Below, one piece after another: positions 56,436-64,000 of a stretch of DNA of 64,000 bases (its first letter is position 1; each line of letters opens with the position of its first letter). The DNA lies in NCBI RefSeq assembly GCF_019968765.1, contig NZ_CP074149.1, positions 1,860,001 through 1,924,000 on the forward strand. The letters run 5' to 3'. Position numbers and translations under genes: made by a program. Below the pieces are notes generated by a model. The model was not told the origin of the DNA. It saw only the letters and a program-made list of their open reading frames with translations, and made no database searches. Origin of the DNA: Enterobacter sp. JBIWA008 (GTDB lineage: Bacteria > Pseudomonadota > Gammaproteobacteria > Enterobacterales > Enterobacteriaceae).

Positions 56436-56454
56436 TCCTATACCCGCAGACATC

Positions 56455-56492
56455 AAAGCCCGGCCGCGAAAGCGCTCCGGGCTTTCTTTTTG
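56455..56492 (+). terminator. Terminator of the hinT-ycfP operon
   Basis: AAAGCCCGG (56455-56463) pairs with CCGGGCTTT (56477-56485), followed by CTTTTTG. Confidence 0.88.
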
Positions 56493-56524
56493 ACCAGAAT
56501 TGTCTACTTTTAAGCCATCAAAAC

Positions 56525-56538
56525 TTGATGCATATCAA
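56525..56538 (+). promoter_or_regulatory. FNR box upstream of ndh
   Basis: TTGATGCATATCAA fits TTGAT-N4-ATCAA exactly. In E. coli FNR here represses ndh under anoxia. The -10-like TATTCT lies at about 56568-56573. Confidence 0.88.
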
Positions 56539-56673
56539 TTTTGGTATGACCAATGCGCCTGACGTGGTATTCTCAATGCACCTGAATGGTTTCAGTGCTG
56601 TAACCTGTTGTTAATTAAGGGTTATTTTTATAACTTTTAATTAACAATTGGTTAATAATTTGAGGGGGTCACG

Positions 56674-57978
56674 TTGACTACGCCATTGAAAAAGATAGTT
56701 ATTGTAGGCGGTGGTGCTGGCGGGCTGGAGCTGGCTACACAGCTGGGCAAGAAGCTGGGTCGCGGTAAAAAAGCCAAAATTACGCTGGTGGATCGTAACC
56801 ACAGCCACCTGTGGAAACCGCTGCTGCACGAAGTGGCGACCGGCTCTCTGGATGAGGGCGTGGACGCGCTCAGCTATCTGGCGCACGCGCGCAACCATCA
56901 TTTCCAGTTCCAGCTGGGCTCGGTGGTGGACATCAACCGTGAAAGCAAAACCATCACCCTGGCAGAGCTGCGCGATGAAAAAGGGGAGCTGCTGGTTCCC
57001 GAGCGTAAACTGGCGTACGACACGCTGGTCATGGCGCTGGGCAGTACCTCCAACGATTTCAACACGCCAGGCGTAAAAGAGCACTGTATCTTCCTCGATA
57101 ACCCTCACCAGGCGCGTCGTTTCCATCAGGAAATGCTGAACCTGTTCCTGAAGTACACCAGTAATATGGGTGCGAACGGTAAGGTGAATATCGCCATTGT
57201 CGGCGGCGGTGCGACGGGCGTTGAGCTGTCTGCGGAGCTGCACAATGCGGTGAAACAGCTGCACAGCTACGGTTATAAAGGGTTAACGAACGAAGCGCTG
57301 AACGTCACGCTGGTTGAAGCCGGTGAACGCATTCTGCCTGCTCTGCCTCCGCGTATTTCCGGTGCGGCGCACAATGAACTTACCAAACTGGGCGTGCGGG
57401 TGCTGACGCAGACTATGGTGACCAGCGCCGACGAAGGCGGTCTGCACACCAAAGACGGCGAGTATATCAAAGCGGATCTGATGGTCTGGGCAGCAGGTAT
57501 CAAAGCGCCTGACTTTATGAAAGAGATCGGCGGTCTGGAAACGAACCGCATTAATCAGCTGGTGACTGAGCCAACGCTGCAAACCACGCGTGACCCTGAA
57601 ATCTTTGCCATCGGTGACTGCGCCTCCTGTGCACGTCCTGAAGGTGGATTCGTGCCGCCGCGCGCGCAGGCCGCTCACCAGATGGCAAGCCTGGTACTGC
57701 ACAACATTCTGGCGCAGTACAAAGGCAAGCCAATGAAAGCCTATGTCTACAAAGACCACGGTTCACTGGTGTCACTGTCAAACTTCTCTACCGTCGGCAG
57801 CCTGATGGGCAACCTGATGCGTGGCTCAATGATGGTAGAAGGGCGCATTGCCCGCTTCGTGTATATCTCCCTGTACCGTATGCACCAGATTGCGCTGCAC
57901 GGCTATTTCAAAACCGGGCTGATGATGCTGGTGGGCAGAATCAACCGTGTGATCCGTCCGCGTCTGAAGCTGCACTAA
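56674..57978 (+). CDS. ndh: NADH dehydrogenase II
   Basis: A 434-residue, single-subunit, non-proton-pumping NADH:quinone oxidoreductase on the inner face of the membrane. FAD site [12 protein letters not shown] (near residues 10-21), NADH site [16 protein letters not shown] (near 173-188), and the ATPSR-like FAIGDCAS. The C-terminus binds the membrane ([21 protein letters not shown]). Starts with TTG at 56674 with GAGGGGG upstream, as in E. coli. Confidence 0.98.
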   Translation: MTTPLKKIVIVGGGAGGLELATQLGKKLGRGKKAKITLVDRNHSHLWKPLLHEVATGSLDEGVDALSYLAHARNHHFQFQLGSVVDINRESKTITLAELRDEKGELLVPERKLAYDTLVMALGSTSNDFNTPGVKEHCIFLDNPHQARRFHQEMLNLFLKYTSNMGANGKVNIAIVGGGATGVELSAELHNAVKQLHSYGYKGLTNEALNVTLVEAGERILPALPPRISGAAHNELTKLGVRVLTQTMVTSADEGGLHTKDGEYIKADLMVWAAGIKAPDFMKEIGGLETNRINQLVTEPTLQTTRDPEIFAIGDCASCARPEGGFVPPRAQAAHQMASLVLHNILAQYKGKPMKAYVYKDHGSLVSLSNFSTVGSLMGNLMRGSMMVEGRIARFVYISLYRMHQIALHGYFKTGLMMLVGRINRVIRPRLKLH

Positions 57979-57985
57979 TCTTTCA

Positions 57986-58015
57986 CTCCCTCCGGGCCCA
58001 CCGGAGGGAGTTTTT
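57986..58015 (+). terminator. Terminator of ndh
   Basis: CTCCCTCCGG (57986-57995), GCCCA, CCGGAGGGAG (58001-58010), then five Ts. Confidence 0.94.
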
Positions 58016-58171
58016 AGCATTTCATGCTGCAGATCACAGTTTGAGTGCTTAAGAGTTCTCCTAAATACAATATATCTCCTTTCAACACCCCTTTTTTGAT
58101 CCTTTATCTGATTGGCGAAGCGTTGCCTCCATTGCAAAATTGTTACCAATAGCAACAAAGGAGGAAGTCCC

Positions 58172-58711
58172 GTGAATAAATCAATGTTGGCGGGTATAGG
58201 GATTGGCGTCGCGGCTGCGTTAGGTGTGGCTGCCGTTGCCAGTCTCAACGTATTAGATCGCGGCCCGCAGTATGCACAGGTGGTTTCTGCTACACCGATT
58301 AAAGAAACCGTGAAAACCCCTCGTCAGGAGTGCCGCAACGTCTCCGTGACGCACCGTCGTCCTGTCCAGGATGAAAACCGCATTGCCGGTTCTGTTCTGG
58401 GTGCGGTAGCGGGTGGCGTGATTGGTCATCAGTTCGGCGGCGGCCGGGGTAAAGACGTAGCGACAGTGGTCGGCGCGCTGGGTGGCGGCTATGCCGGTAA
58501 CCAGGTGCAGGGTGCGATGCAGGATAGTGATACCTACACCACAACTCAGCAGCGCTGCAAAACCGTCTATGACAAGTCGGAAAAAATGCTGGGCTATGAC
58601 GTAACGTACAAAATTGGCGATCAGCAGGGCAAAATCCGCATGGATAAAGACCCTGGCACGCAAATTCCACTGGATGGAAATGGCCAGCTGGTTCTGAATA
58701 ACAAAGTGTAA
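58172..58711 (+). CDS. ycfJ: Glycine-zipper membrane protein YcfJ
   Basis: A 179-residue envelope protein: hydrophobic N-terminal segment (LAGIGIGVAAALGVAAVASL) and a glycine-zipper 2TM region (GSVLGAVAGGVIGHQFGGGRGKDVATVVGALGGGYAGNQ, residues about 73-111). In E. coli it is implicated in biofilm formation and envelope stress. Start is GTG at 58172 with AAAGGAGGAAG upstream; the longer frame to 58112 has no ribosome site. Confidence 0.94.
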   Translation: MNKSMLAGIGIGVAAALGVAAVASLNVLDRGPQYAQVVSATPIKETVKTPRQECRNVSVTHRRPVQDENRIAGSVLGAVAGGVIGHQFGGGRGKDVATVVGALGGGYAGNQVQGAMQDSDTYTTTQQRCKTVYDKSEKMLGYDVTYKIGDQQGKIRMDKDPGTQIPLDGNGQLVLNNKV

Positions 58712-58731
58712 AAAAGATGTTCTCTGAATTT

Positions 58732-58767
58732 AGCTCCTCATGCGCTCAGGCTGAGGAGCTTTTTTTT
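58732..58767. terminator. Terminator between convergent ycfJ and comR
   Basis: AGCTCCTCA (58732-58740) pairs with TGAGGAGCT (58752-58760), followed by seven Ts. Confidence 0.92.
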
Positions 58768-58770
58768 GCG

Positions 58771-59406
58771 TCAGATTTTGAGTAGCTCAGGCCACAGCCG
58801 CAGCGTGGTTTCGCTAATATTCTGCAGTTTTTCCAGCGTGGCTCCTTCACGGGCGCTGATCGACATCCCCTGCAAAATACAGCTCAGGTATTGCGCCAGA
58901 AGCTGAGGATTGCACTGCGCAGGGATTTCACCGCGCTGCTGACGCTGCGCCAGAAATGCGCAGAGGGTCTCCTCCTGCATGGCATGTCGCGATTTCACCG
59001 TATTGGCAATCTCTTTAGAGGACGCCGCCAGGGTGGCAGAGGTATTAATCATAAAGCAGCCCGCAGGAGTGTCTTTACTGGTGAAGCAGGTCGCAACGGC
59101 GGTGAAATAGTCGCGAAGCGCCTGTTCGACGCTTTTCTCTTCACAGAACAGCTGGGCTTCGTGTTTCGCCGCAAAGCGCGAAATGTACCTGTCCAGCACC
59201 GCCCTGAACAGCCCCTCTTTATTGGTAAATTCGGCATACAGCGTCGGCGCTTTGGCTCCGGTGGCTTCTACCAGATCGGAAAGCGAGGTTGCTTCATACC
59301 CATGTTGCCAGAAGAGAGTCATGGCCTTATCAAGCGCTGCATCCCTGTCAAACACTTTTGGTCGGCCACGGCTTTTCTTCGCACAACTCGTGACATCGGT
59401 TGTCAT
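58771..59406 (-). CDS. comR: TetR-family repressor ComR
   Basis: A 211-residue TetR-type regulator (formerly ycfQ) that in E. coli represses bhsA (comC) and loses DNA binding with copper. HTH near residues 20-60 (AALDKAMTLFWQHGYEATSLSDLVEATGAKAPTLYAEFTNKEGLF). Divergent from bhsA across 244 bases that carry repeated half-sites. Confidence 0.94.
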   Translation of the reverse strand: MTTDVTSCAKKSRGRPKVFDRDAALDKAMTLFWQHGYEATSLSDLVEATGAKAPTLYAEFTNKEGLFRAVLDRYISRFAAKHEAQLFCEEKSVEQALRDYFTAVATCFTSKDTPAGCFMINTSATLAASSKEIANTVKSRHAMQEETLCAFLAQRQQRGEIPAQCNPQLLAQYLSCILQGMSISAREGATLEKLQNISETTLRLWPELLKI

Positions 59407-59533
59407 TTGCCGTTGGTCCTCTGTTGGTTTGGTGAACGACCATTATAAAAATAAACGCAACCCATCACCAGTCCAGAATGCTTAAAAATAAATTAATCAT
59501 ATATGTATGAAAAATAACAATTTTAAAATTAAG

Positions 59534-59619
59534 TTAACGCTCGTTATAAAATTATGTTGACGCGTGACCTGGATCACATTTATGATTTATCTATCGATCG
59601 TTAACTAAATGATTAACGA
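59534..59619. promoter_or_regulatory. Repeated TTAACGA half-sites between comR and bhsA
   Basis: Two dyads: TTAACG-C-TCGTTA (59534-59546) and TCGTTAA (59598-59604) with TTAACGA (59613-59619). Between them CGTGACCTGGATCACA (59563-59578) resembles a CRP site. The half-sites are candidate ComR operators; this is inference. Confidence 0.5.
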
Positions 59620-59650
59620 CCTCCAAATTCATCTGCTAAAGGTAAACATC

Positions 59651-59908
59651 ATGAAAAACGTAAAAACCCTCATCGCTGCCGCTGTCCTGAGTTCACTCTC
59701 TTTCGCAAGCTTTGCTGCTGTACAGGTGCAATCCACCCCAGCTGACCAGCATAAAGTCGGGACAATCTCTGCCTCTGCCGGTACTAACCTGGGTTCCCTG
59801 GAAGATCAGCTGGCACAAAAAGCGCAAGAGATGGGTGCAAAATCTTACCGCATCACCTCCGTGACCGGTCCTAACACCCTGCACGGCACGGCTGTCATCT
59901 ACAAATAA
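59651..59908 (+). CDS. bhsA: Multiple stress resistance protein BhsA
   Basis: An 85-residue DUF1471 (YhcN-like) outer-membrane/periplasmic protein, also called ComC/YcfR. Signal peptide of 22 residues (ending SFASFA) and mature protein AVQVQSTPADQHKVGTISASAG. In E. coli it reduces outer-membrane copper permeability and is induced by copper, acid, heat and chlorine. AAAGG precedes the start at 59651; the frame runs to 59609 without a ribosome site. Confidence 0.96.
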   Translation: MKNVKTLIAAAVLSSLSFASFAAVQVQSTPADQHKVGTISASAGTNLGSLEDQLAQKAQEMGAKSYRITSVTGPNTLHGTAVIYK

Positions 59909-59948
59909 GCCGGGCATAAACCCTCATTTATGCCACTGCAATAAAAAA

Positions 59949-59974
59949 GGCCCTGCTCAGCAGGGCCTTTTTTT
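59949..59974. terminator. Terminator between bhsA and ldtC
   Basis: GGCCCTGC (59949-59956), TCA, GCAGGGCC (59960-59967), then seven Ts; A-run on the other side, so bidirectional. Confidence 0.94.
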
Positions 59975-59983
59975 ATTTCTGAT

Positions 59984-60949
59984 TTACATCGACTGCGCGA
60001 CGACGCCGTTATGCCGGGTGACGTCGGTCGGCATGCCTGACCGCGCTTCCATCGCACGCTCCATCACCACGCTATTGGTATTCGCATTCGTTTTGAAGCT
60101 TACCATCGCGGCATTCAGGTTAATGGGCAGCGTCTGCGGATCGTCGCCAATATTTTTCGATAACGGCTGGTGAATTTCAACCAGCCGCACGCCGCCGGGC
60201 TCCTCAGAAACCTTAATCGGCGTATTGATAATATTTACTTTGGTTCCCGGCGTAACGACGTTAAACAGCGTTTTGATATCGTCATCGCGCAGACGAATAC
60301 AGCCGGAGCTGACGCGCATGCCGATGCCAAAGTCCGCATTCGTTCCGTGCAGCAGGTAAACACCGCCGTATGCCGCGAGGCGGATCGCGTGGTGACCCAT
60401 TGGATTATCCGGACCTGCCGGCACCACGGCGGGAAGATCGATCCCCTGGGCCTTATAGCGGGCGCGAATGTTGGCCGTCGGAGTCCAGGTTGGATTCGCG
60501 CGTTTATCCGAGACGGTGGTGACCATTGTTGGCGTCAGCGTGTCGCCGCCCAGCTGGCCAATACCAATAGGGTAGACCGTCACTTCGTTTTTACCCGGCG
60601 GGTAATAGTACAGGCGCAGCTCGGCCAGGTTAATCACCATCCCCTCGCGCGGGGCGTCCGGCAGGATAGTCTGTAACGGGATGGTCAGTACGCTGCCCGC
60701 GCGCGGGACATACGGATCGACGCCGGGGTTCGCCTGCAGCAGGGCCAGAAAACCGACGTTATATTTTTTGGCAATCGCTTCCAGTGACCCCCCATTGTTT
60801 TCAACCACGTGAAAGCGGTTCTCACCCACTACCTTGCTGCCGGGAGGGGGTAGGGCCCAGGTGTTTGCCCGAGCGGGAAGCGCAACCGCGACGGTGGCTA
60901 CCAGCGCAAACAGGGTCATCCAGCGAGTAAAACGCGAAGAGATCATCAT
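59984..60949 (-). CDS. ldtC: L,D-transpeptidase LdtC
   Basis: A 321-residue periplasmic enzyme (formerly ycfS) that links Braun lipoprotein to the diaminopimelate of peptidoglycan. Signal peptide (ending ALPARA), LysM domain (residues about 45-90; HVVENNGGSLEAIAKKYNVGFLALLQANP) and a YkuD catalytic domain with His in YLLHGTNADFGIG and Cys in SSGCIRLRDDD. Start at 60949 (MMISSRF) follows E. coli; an ATG two codons upstream is possible. Confidence 0.96.
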   Translation of the reverse strand: MMISSRFTRWMTLFALVATVAVALPARANTWALPPPGSKVVGENRFHVVENNGGSLEAIAKKYNVGFLALLQANPGVDPYVPRAGSVLTIPLQTILPDAPREGMVINLAELRLYYYPPGKNEVTVYPIGIGQLGGDTLTPTMVTTVSDKRANPTWTPTANIRARYKAQGIDLPAVVPAGPDNPMGHHAIRLAAYGGVYLLHGTNADFGIGMRVSSGCIRLRDDDIKTLFNVVTPGTKVNIINTPIKVSEEPGGVRLVEIHQPLSKNIGDDPQTLPINLNAAMVSFKTNANTNSVVMERAMEARSGMPTDVTRHNGVVAQSM

Positions 60950-61097
60950 CACCATAATCCATGCAAATGATAAGGTTATTGTTTTATAAGGCGTTAAATA
61001 TAATTATGGCGAATGGGTGTGTCGGGAAGATCGGGTGAAGTGCAAAGAGTTTGTAAATTGTCCCCCCGTAGCGCTGGGCTAACAGGGGGAAGGGAGG

Positions 61098-64000
61098 TCA
61101 GGCGATCGCGTTCTCTTCCAGCTGACGCATGAAGTTACGCACCCATTCCATACGGGTTTTGCGCTCCGTCAGCTCCTGGGTAAATTTCAGACGGGTTGGA
61201 CCATCCAGACGGAAATGCTGCGGCTGTTTTTGCAGCAGGCCGATCAGCCACATCGGGTTGACGTGATTCTTCTCGGCGAATTCAATCACGCCGCCTTTTT
61301 CATTGCCTTCGAGCTTGCGGATCCCCAGCTTTTGCGCCTGCTGGCGCAGCCTCGCGATATCCAGCAAATTTCTCGCCGCATCGGGCAGCAGACCAAAGCG
61401 GTCGATCAGCTCCACCTTGATCTCTTCCAGCTCGTTCTCCTTCTTCGCGCTGGCGATGCGCTTGTAGAATGAGAGACGGGTATTCACGTCCGGAATAAAA
61501 TCGTCCGGCAGCAGGGAAGGCATACGCAGCTCAACCTCGGTCTGCTGGCTGGTGAGATCTTCCAGCGACGGCTCGCGTCCGGCCTTCAGGGCATCAACCG
61601 CGTTTTCCAGCAGCTCCATATAGAGCGAGAAGCCGATGGTCTCCATGGAGCCGCTCTGGTCTTCACCCAGCAGCTCGCCGGCACCGCGGATTTCGAGATC
61701 GTGTGTTGCCAGCGCAAAGCCTGCCCCGAGGTCTTCCAGCGAGGCGATGGCTTCCAGACGCTTTTGCGCATCGGTGGTCATCGCTTTCGGATGCGGCGTA
61801 AGCAGCCAGGCGTAGGCCTGATGGTGCGAACGTCCGACGCGGCCGCGCAGCTGGTGAAGCTGTGCAAGGCCAAAGTGATCCGCGCGTTCAATGATGATGG
61901 TGTTTGCCGTCGGAATGTCGATCCCGGTCTCAATGATGGTGGTGCACACCAGCACGTTAAAGCGCTGGTGATGGAAGTCGTTCATTACCCGTTCCAGCTC
62001 GCGCTCGCGCATCTGCCCGTGACCGATAGCAATACGCGCTTCCGGCACCAGCTCTGCCAGCCTGTCGGCGGCTTTCTGGATGTTTTCCACGTCGTTGTAG
62101 AGGTAGTAGACCTGCCCCCCACGAAGCACTTCACGCAGAATGGCCTCGCGTACCACCAGATTATCGTACTCGCGAACGAAGGTTTTCACCGCCAGACGGC
62201 GCGCCGGCGGCGTGGCGATAATCGACAGATCGCGCATGCCGCTCATCGCCATGTTCAGGGTTCGCGGGATTGGCGTTGCGGTCAGGGTGAGGATATCGAC
62301 GTCGGCGCGCATCGCTTTGATGCGTTCTTTATGGCGCACCCCGAAGCGGTGCTCTTCGTCGACGATCAGCAGCCCCAGATCTTTCCACTTCACGTCGCTC
62401 TGCAGCAGCTTGTGGGTGCCGATCAGAATATCGATTTTGCCTTCGCTGGCCTGTTCCAGAATCTGAGTCTGTTCTTTGGTGCTGCGAAAACGCGACAGCA
62501 TCTCGATACGTACCGGCCAGTTGGCGAAACGGTCGCGGAAGTTGTCGAAGTGCTGCTGAGCGAGCAGGGTGGTCGGCACCAGCACCGCTACCTGCTTGTT
62601 GTTTTCCACCGCAAGGAAGGCGGCGCGCATCGCCACTTCGGTTTTACCGAAGCCGACGTCGCCGCAGACTAAGCGGTCCATAGCCAGCGGCTGGCACATG
62701 TCGCTCAGCACGGCGTTAATGGCCTGGGCCTGATCGGGCGTGGTTTCAAACGGGAAGCTGTCGCAGAACAGCTGATACTGTTCTTTATCATGCTTAAAGG
62801 CGAAGCCCTGTTTGGCCGCGCGCTGGGCGTAGATATCCAGCAGCTCGGCAGCCACATCGCGCACTTTTTCCGCGGCCTTCTGGCGCGCGCGTGCCCAGGC
62901 ATCGCCGCCCAGCTTGTGCAGCGGCGCATTGTCTTCTGCACCGCCCGCGTAGCGGCTGATCAGATGCAGGGAGGAGACCGGAACATACAGTTTGGCGTCG
63001 TTAGCATAGGTCAGCATCAGGTATTCACCTTTGATGCCGCCCGCTTCCAGCGTGGTCATCCCCTGATAGCGCCCAACGCCGTGCTCCAGGTGAACAATCG
63101 GCTGGCCAGGATGCAGCTCGGCCAGGTTACGGATCAGCGTGTCCGGGTTGATGGTCCGACGGCTGTCCTGACGGCGGCGCGCGACGCGCTCGCCCAGCAG
63201 GTCGCTTTCGCAAACCAGCGCGAGGTTGTTAAGCGTGTCGATGAACCCGTGCTCGGCGGCGCCAATCATCAGGTAACGACCGGTTCCAGTCGCTTCGCTC
63301 AGACGCAGGATGCGCTTCGGCGCCACCTTAATGCGTCCCAGCAGCTCACCTAAAGCTTCGCGGCGGCCTTCACTCTCAACGGAGAACACCACCGGGCCGG
63401 TAAAGGACTCGAGGAACTTGCGCAGATTATCCAGCGGGGATTTCTGCTGCGCCTGAACGGCCAGGTCCGGCAGCGTCCGGAAGGCGAGGTTGGTGTTAGC
63501 GGCCTTATCGGCAAGCGAATCGGTTTTGAGCTGCATGCGCGGCCAGCGCTTCAGCTCGGCGTTGAGCTCGTCGGCGCGCAGCCACAGGGCTTCCGGCGGC
63601 AGCAGCGGACGCATCGGGTCAACGCCCCGGTTTTCAAAGCGGGCGCGGGTTTCGCTCTCGAAGCGGCTGGCGCTGGCGTCGATATCCCCGGTGTTTACAA
63701 TCAGCGTATTCGCCGGGAAGTAGCTGAACAGGGCAGGCAGCGGCTCGTTGAAGAACAGCGGCTGCCAGTATTCGATCCCGGCAGGAAGCGTGCCTTTACT
63801 GACCTGCTGATAAATATGTTCCGCGTCGCGCTTCACCTCAAACTTATCGCGCCACTGGCTGCGGAAAAGTTCGATAGCGGTTTTGTCCGTGGGGAACTCA
63901 TGCGCGGGCAGTAAATTGATGGACTCTACTTCCTCCAGCGTGCGCTGCGTGTCGGCGTCGAATACGCGCAGGCTGTCGATTTCATCATCAAAGAAATCCA
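61098..64000 (-). CDS. mfd: Transcription-repair coupling factor Mfd (N-terminus beyond right edge)
   Basis: About 966 residues of a protein that is 1148 residues in E. coli; the frame is open through 64000, so roughly 180 N-terminal residues lie outside. Mfd removes RNA polymerase stalled at lesions and recruits UvrA. Visible parts: end of the UvrB-like module, the RNAP-interaction domain (HLEHGVGRYQGMTTLEAGG), RecG-like helicase with CGDVGFGKTEVA (Walker A), DEEH (Walker B) and motif VI (QLRGRVGRSHHQAYAWL), and the C-terminal TRG/D7 region ending RQLEENAIA. An internal ATG (63836) is not the start. Confidence 0.98.
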   Translation of the reverse strand, partial: DFFDDEIDSLRVFDADTQRTLEEVESINLLPAHEFPTDKTAIELFRSQWRDKFEVKRDAEHIYQQVSKGTLPAGIEYWQPLFFNEPLPALFSYFPANTLIVNTGDIDASASRFESETRARFENRGVDPMRPLLPPEALWLRADELNAELKRWPRMQLKTDSLADKAANTNLAFRTLPDLAVQAQQKSPLDNLRKFLESFTGPVVFSVESEGRREALGELLGRIKVAPKRILRLSEATGTGRYLMIGAAEHGFIDTLNNLALVCESDLLGERVARRRQDSRRTINPDTLIRNLAELHPGQPIVHLEHGVGRYQGMTTLEAGGIKGEYLMLTYANDAKLYVPVSSLHLISRYAGGAEDNAPLHKLGGDAWARARQKAAEKVRDVAAELLDIYAQRAAKQGFAFKHDKEQYQLFCDSFPFETTPDQAQAINAVLSDMCQPLAMDRLVCGDVGFGKTEVAMRAAFLAVENNKQVAVLVPTTLLAQQHFDNFRDRFANWPVRIEMLSRFRSTKEQTQILEQASEGKIDILIGTHKLLQSDVKWKDLGLLIVDEEHRFGVRHKERIKAMRADVDILTLTATPIPRTLNMAMSGMRDLSIIATPPARRLAVKTFVREYDNLVVREAILREVLRGGQVYYLYNDVENIQKAADRLAELVPEARIAIGHGQMRERELERVMNDFHHQRFNVLVCTTIIETGIDIPTANTIIIERADHFGLAQLHQLRGRVGRSHHQAYAWLLTPHPKAMTTDAQKRLEAIASLEDLGAGFALATHDLEIRGAGELLGEDQSGSMETIGFSLYMELLENAVDALKAGREPSLEDLTSQQTEVELRMPSLLPDDFIPDVNTRLSFYKRIASAKKENELEEIKVELIDRFGLLPDAARNLLDIARLRQQAQKLGIRKLEGNEKGGVIEFAEKNHVNPMWLIGLLQKQPQHFRLDGPTRLKFTQELTERKTRMEWVRNFMRQLEENAIA

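Noticed and set aside
61701..62672. Plus-strand 323-codon frame inside mfd
   Set aside because: Antisense shadow of the helicase domain; no start signal and no family match.

Overview
The window is chromosomal DNA from a member of the Enterobacteriaceae, most likely Enterobacter or a close relative. From about 6.3 kb to the right edge the gene order is almost that of the E. coli K-12 24-25 min region, and proteins of E. coli-like length and sequence follow each other: mdtG, lpxL, trhO, yceI-yceJ-yceO, solA, bssS, dinI, pyrC, yceB, mdtH, rimJ, yceH, mviM, murJ, the flg cluster, rne, rluC, yceF, yceD-rpmF-plsX-fabHDG-acpP-fabF-pabC-mltG-tmk-holB-ycfH, ptsG, hinT-ycfL-lpoB-thiK-nagZ-ycfP, ndh, ycfJ, comR/bhsA, ldtC and mfd. 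Names rest on recognising protein sequences from memory; no alignment was run. Differences from K-12 order are: grxB is absent between yceB and mdtH; fhuE is absent between ptsG and hinT; and an MFS transporter/LysR pair sits between flgL and rne.

Region 1 (1 to about 6.2 kb) is the AT-rich end of a prophage or prophage remnant. It holds the C-terminal part of a lambda J-type tail-tip protein, a membrane-anchored coiled-coil protein, a reversed T4-type lysozyme, a SegE-like GIY-YIG protein, two unknown phage genes, a three-helix holin, a likely moron cassette (a two-helix membrane protein facing a DUF2971 protein), an orphan adenine-type DNA methyltransferase and a small helical ORF. No integrase is in the window. 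The element ends near the 3' end of mdtG. Two long palindromes lie exactly between divergent starts here and carry the Shine-Dalgarno sequences inside the stems.

Region 2 (6.3-20.8 kb) is housekeeping and envelope: two MFS drug pumps, lipid A acyltransferase, tRNA hydroxylation, SOS modulator DinI with a clear LexA box, PyrC with a PurR box and translational-switch hairpin, S5 acetyltransferase RimJ and the lipid II flippase MurJ.

Region 3 (20.7-32.3 kb) is the complete flgNMA / flgBCDEFGHIJKL cluster for rod, hook, rings and hook-filament junction, with a FlhDC-type box and two sigma-28 promoters. The organism should be motile by peritrichous-type flagella.

Region 4 (32.3-39.9 kb) has the extra MFS/LysR pair, then RNase E with its long leader and the 23S pseudouridine synthase RluC. 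Region 5 (40-50.6 kb) is the fatty-acid biosynthesis operon followed by pabC-mltG-tmk-holB-ycfH, tightly packed and partly overlapping. Region 6 (50.6-64 kb) has the glucose PTS transporter with Mlc/CRP/SgrS control sites, cell-wall genes (lpoB, nagZ, ldtC), NADH dehydrogenase II with an FNR box, the copper/stress pair comR-bhsA and mfd, which runs off the right edge.
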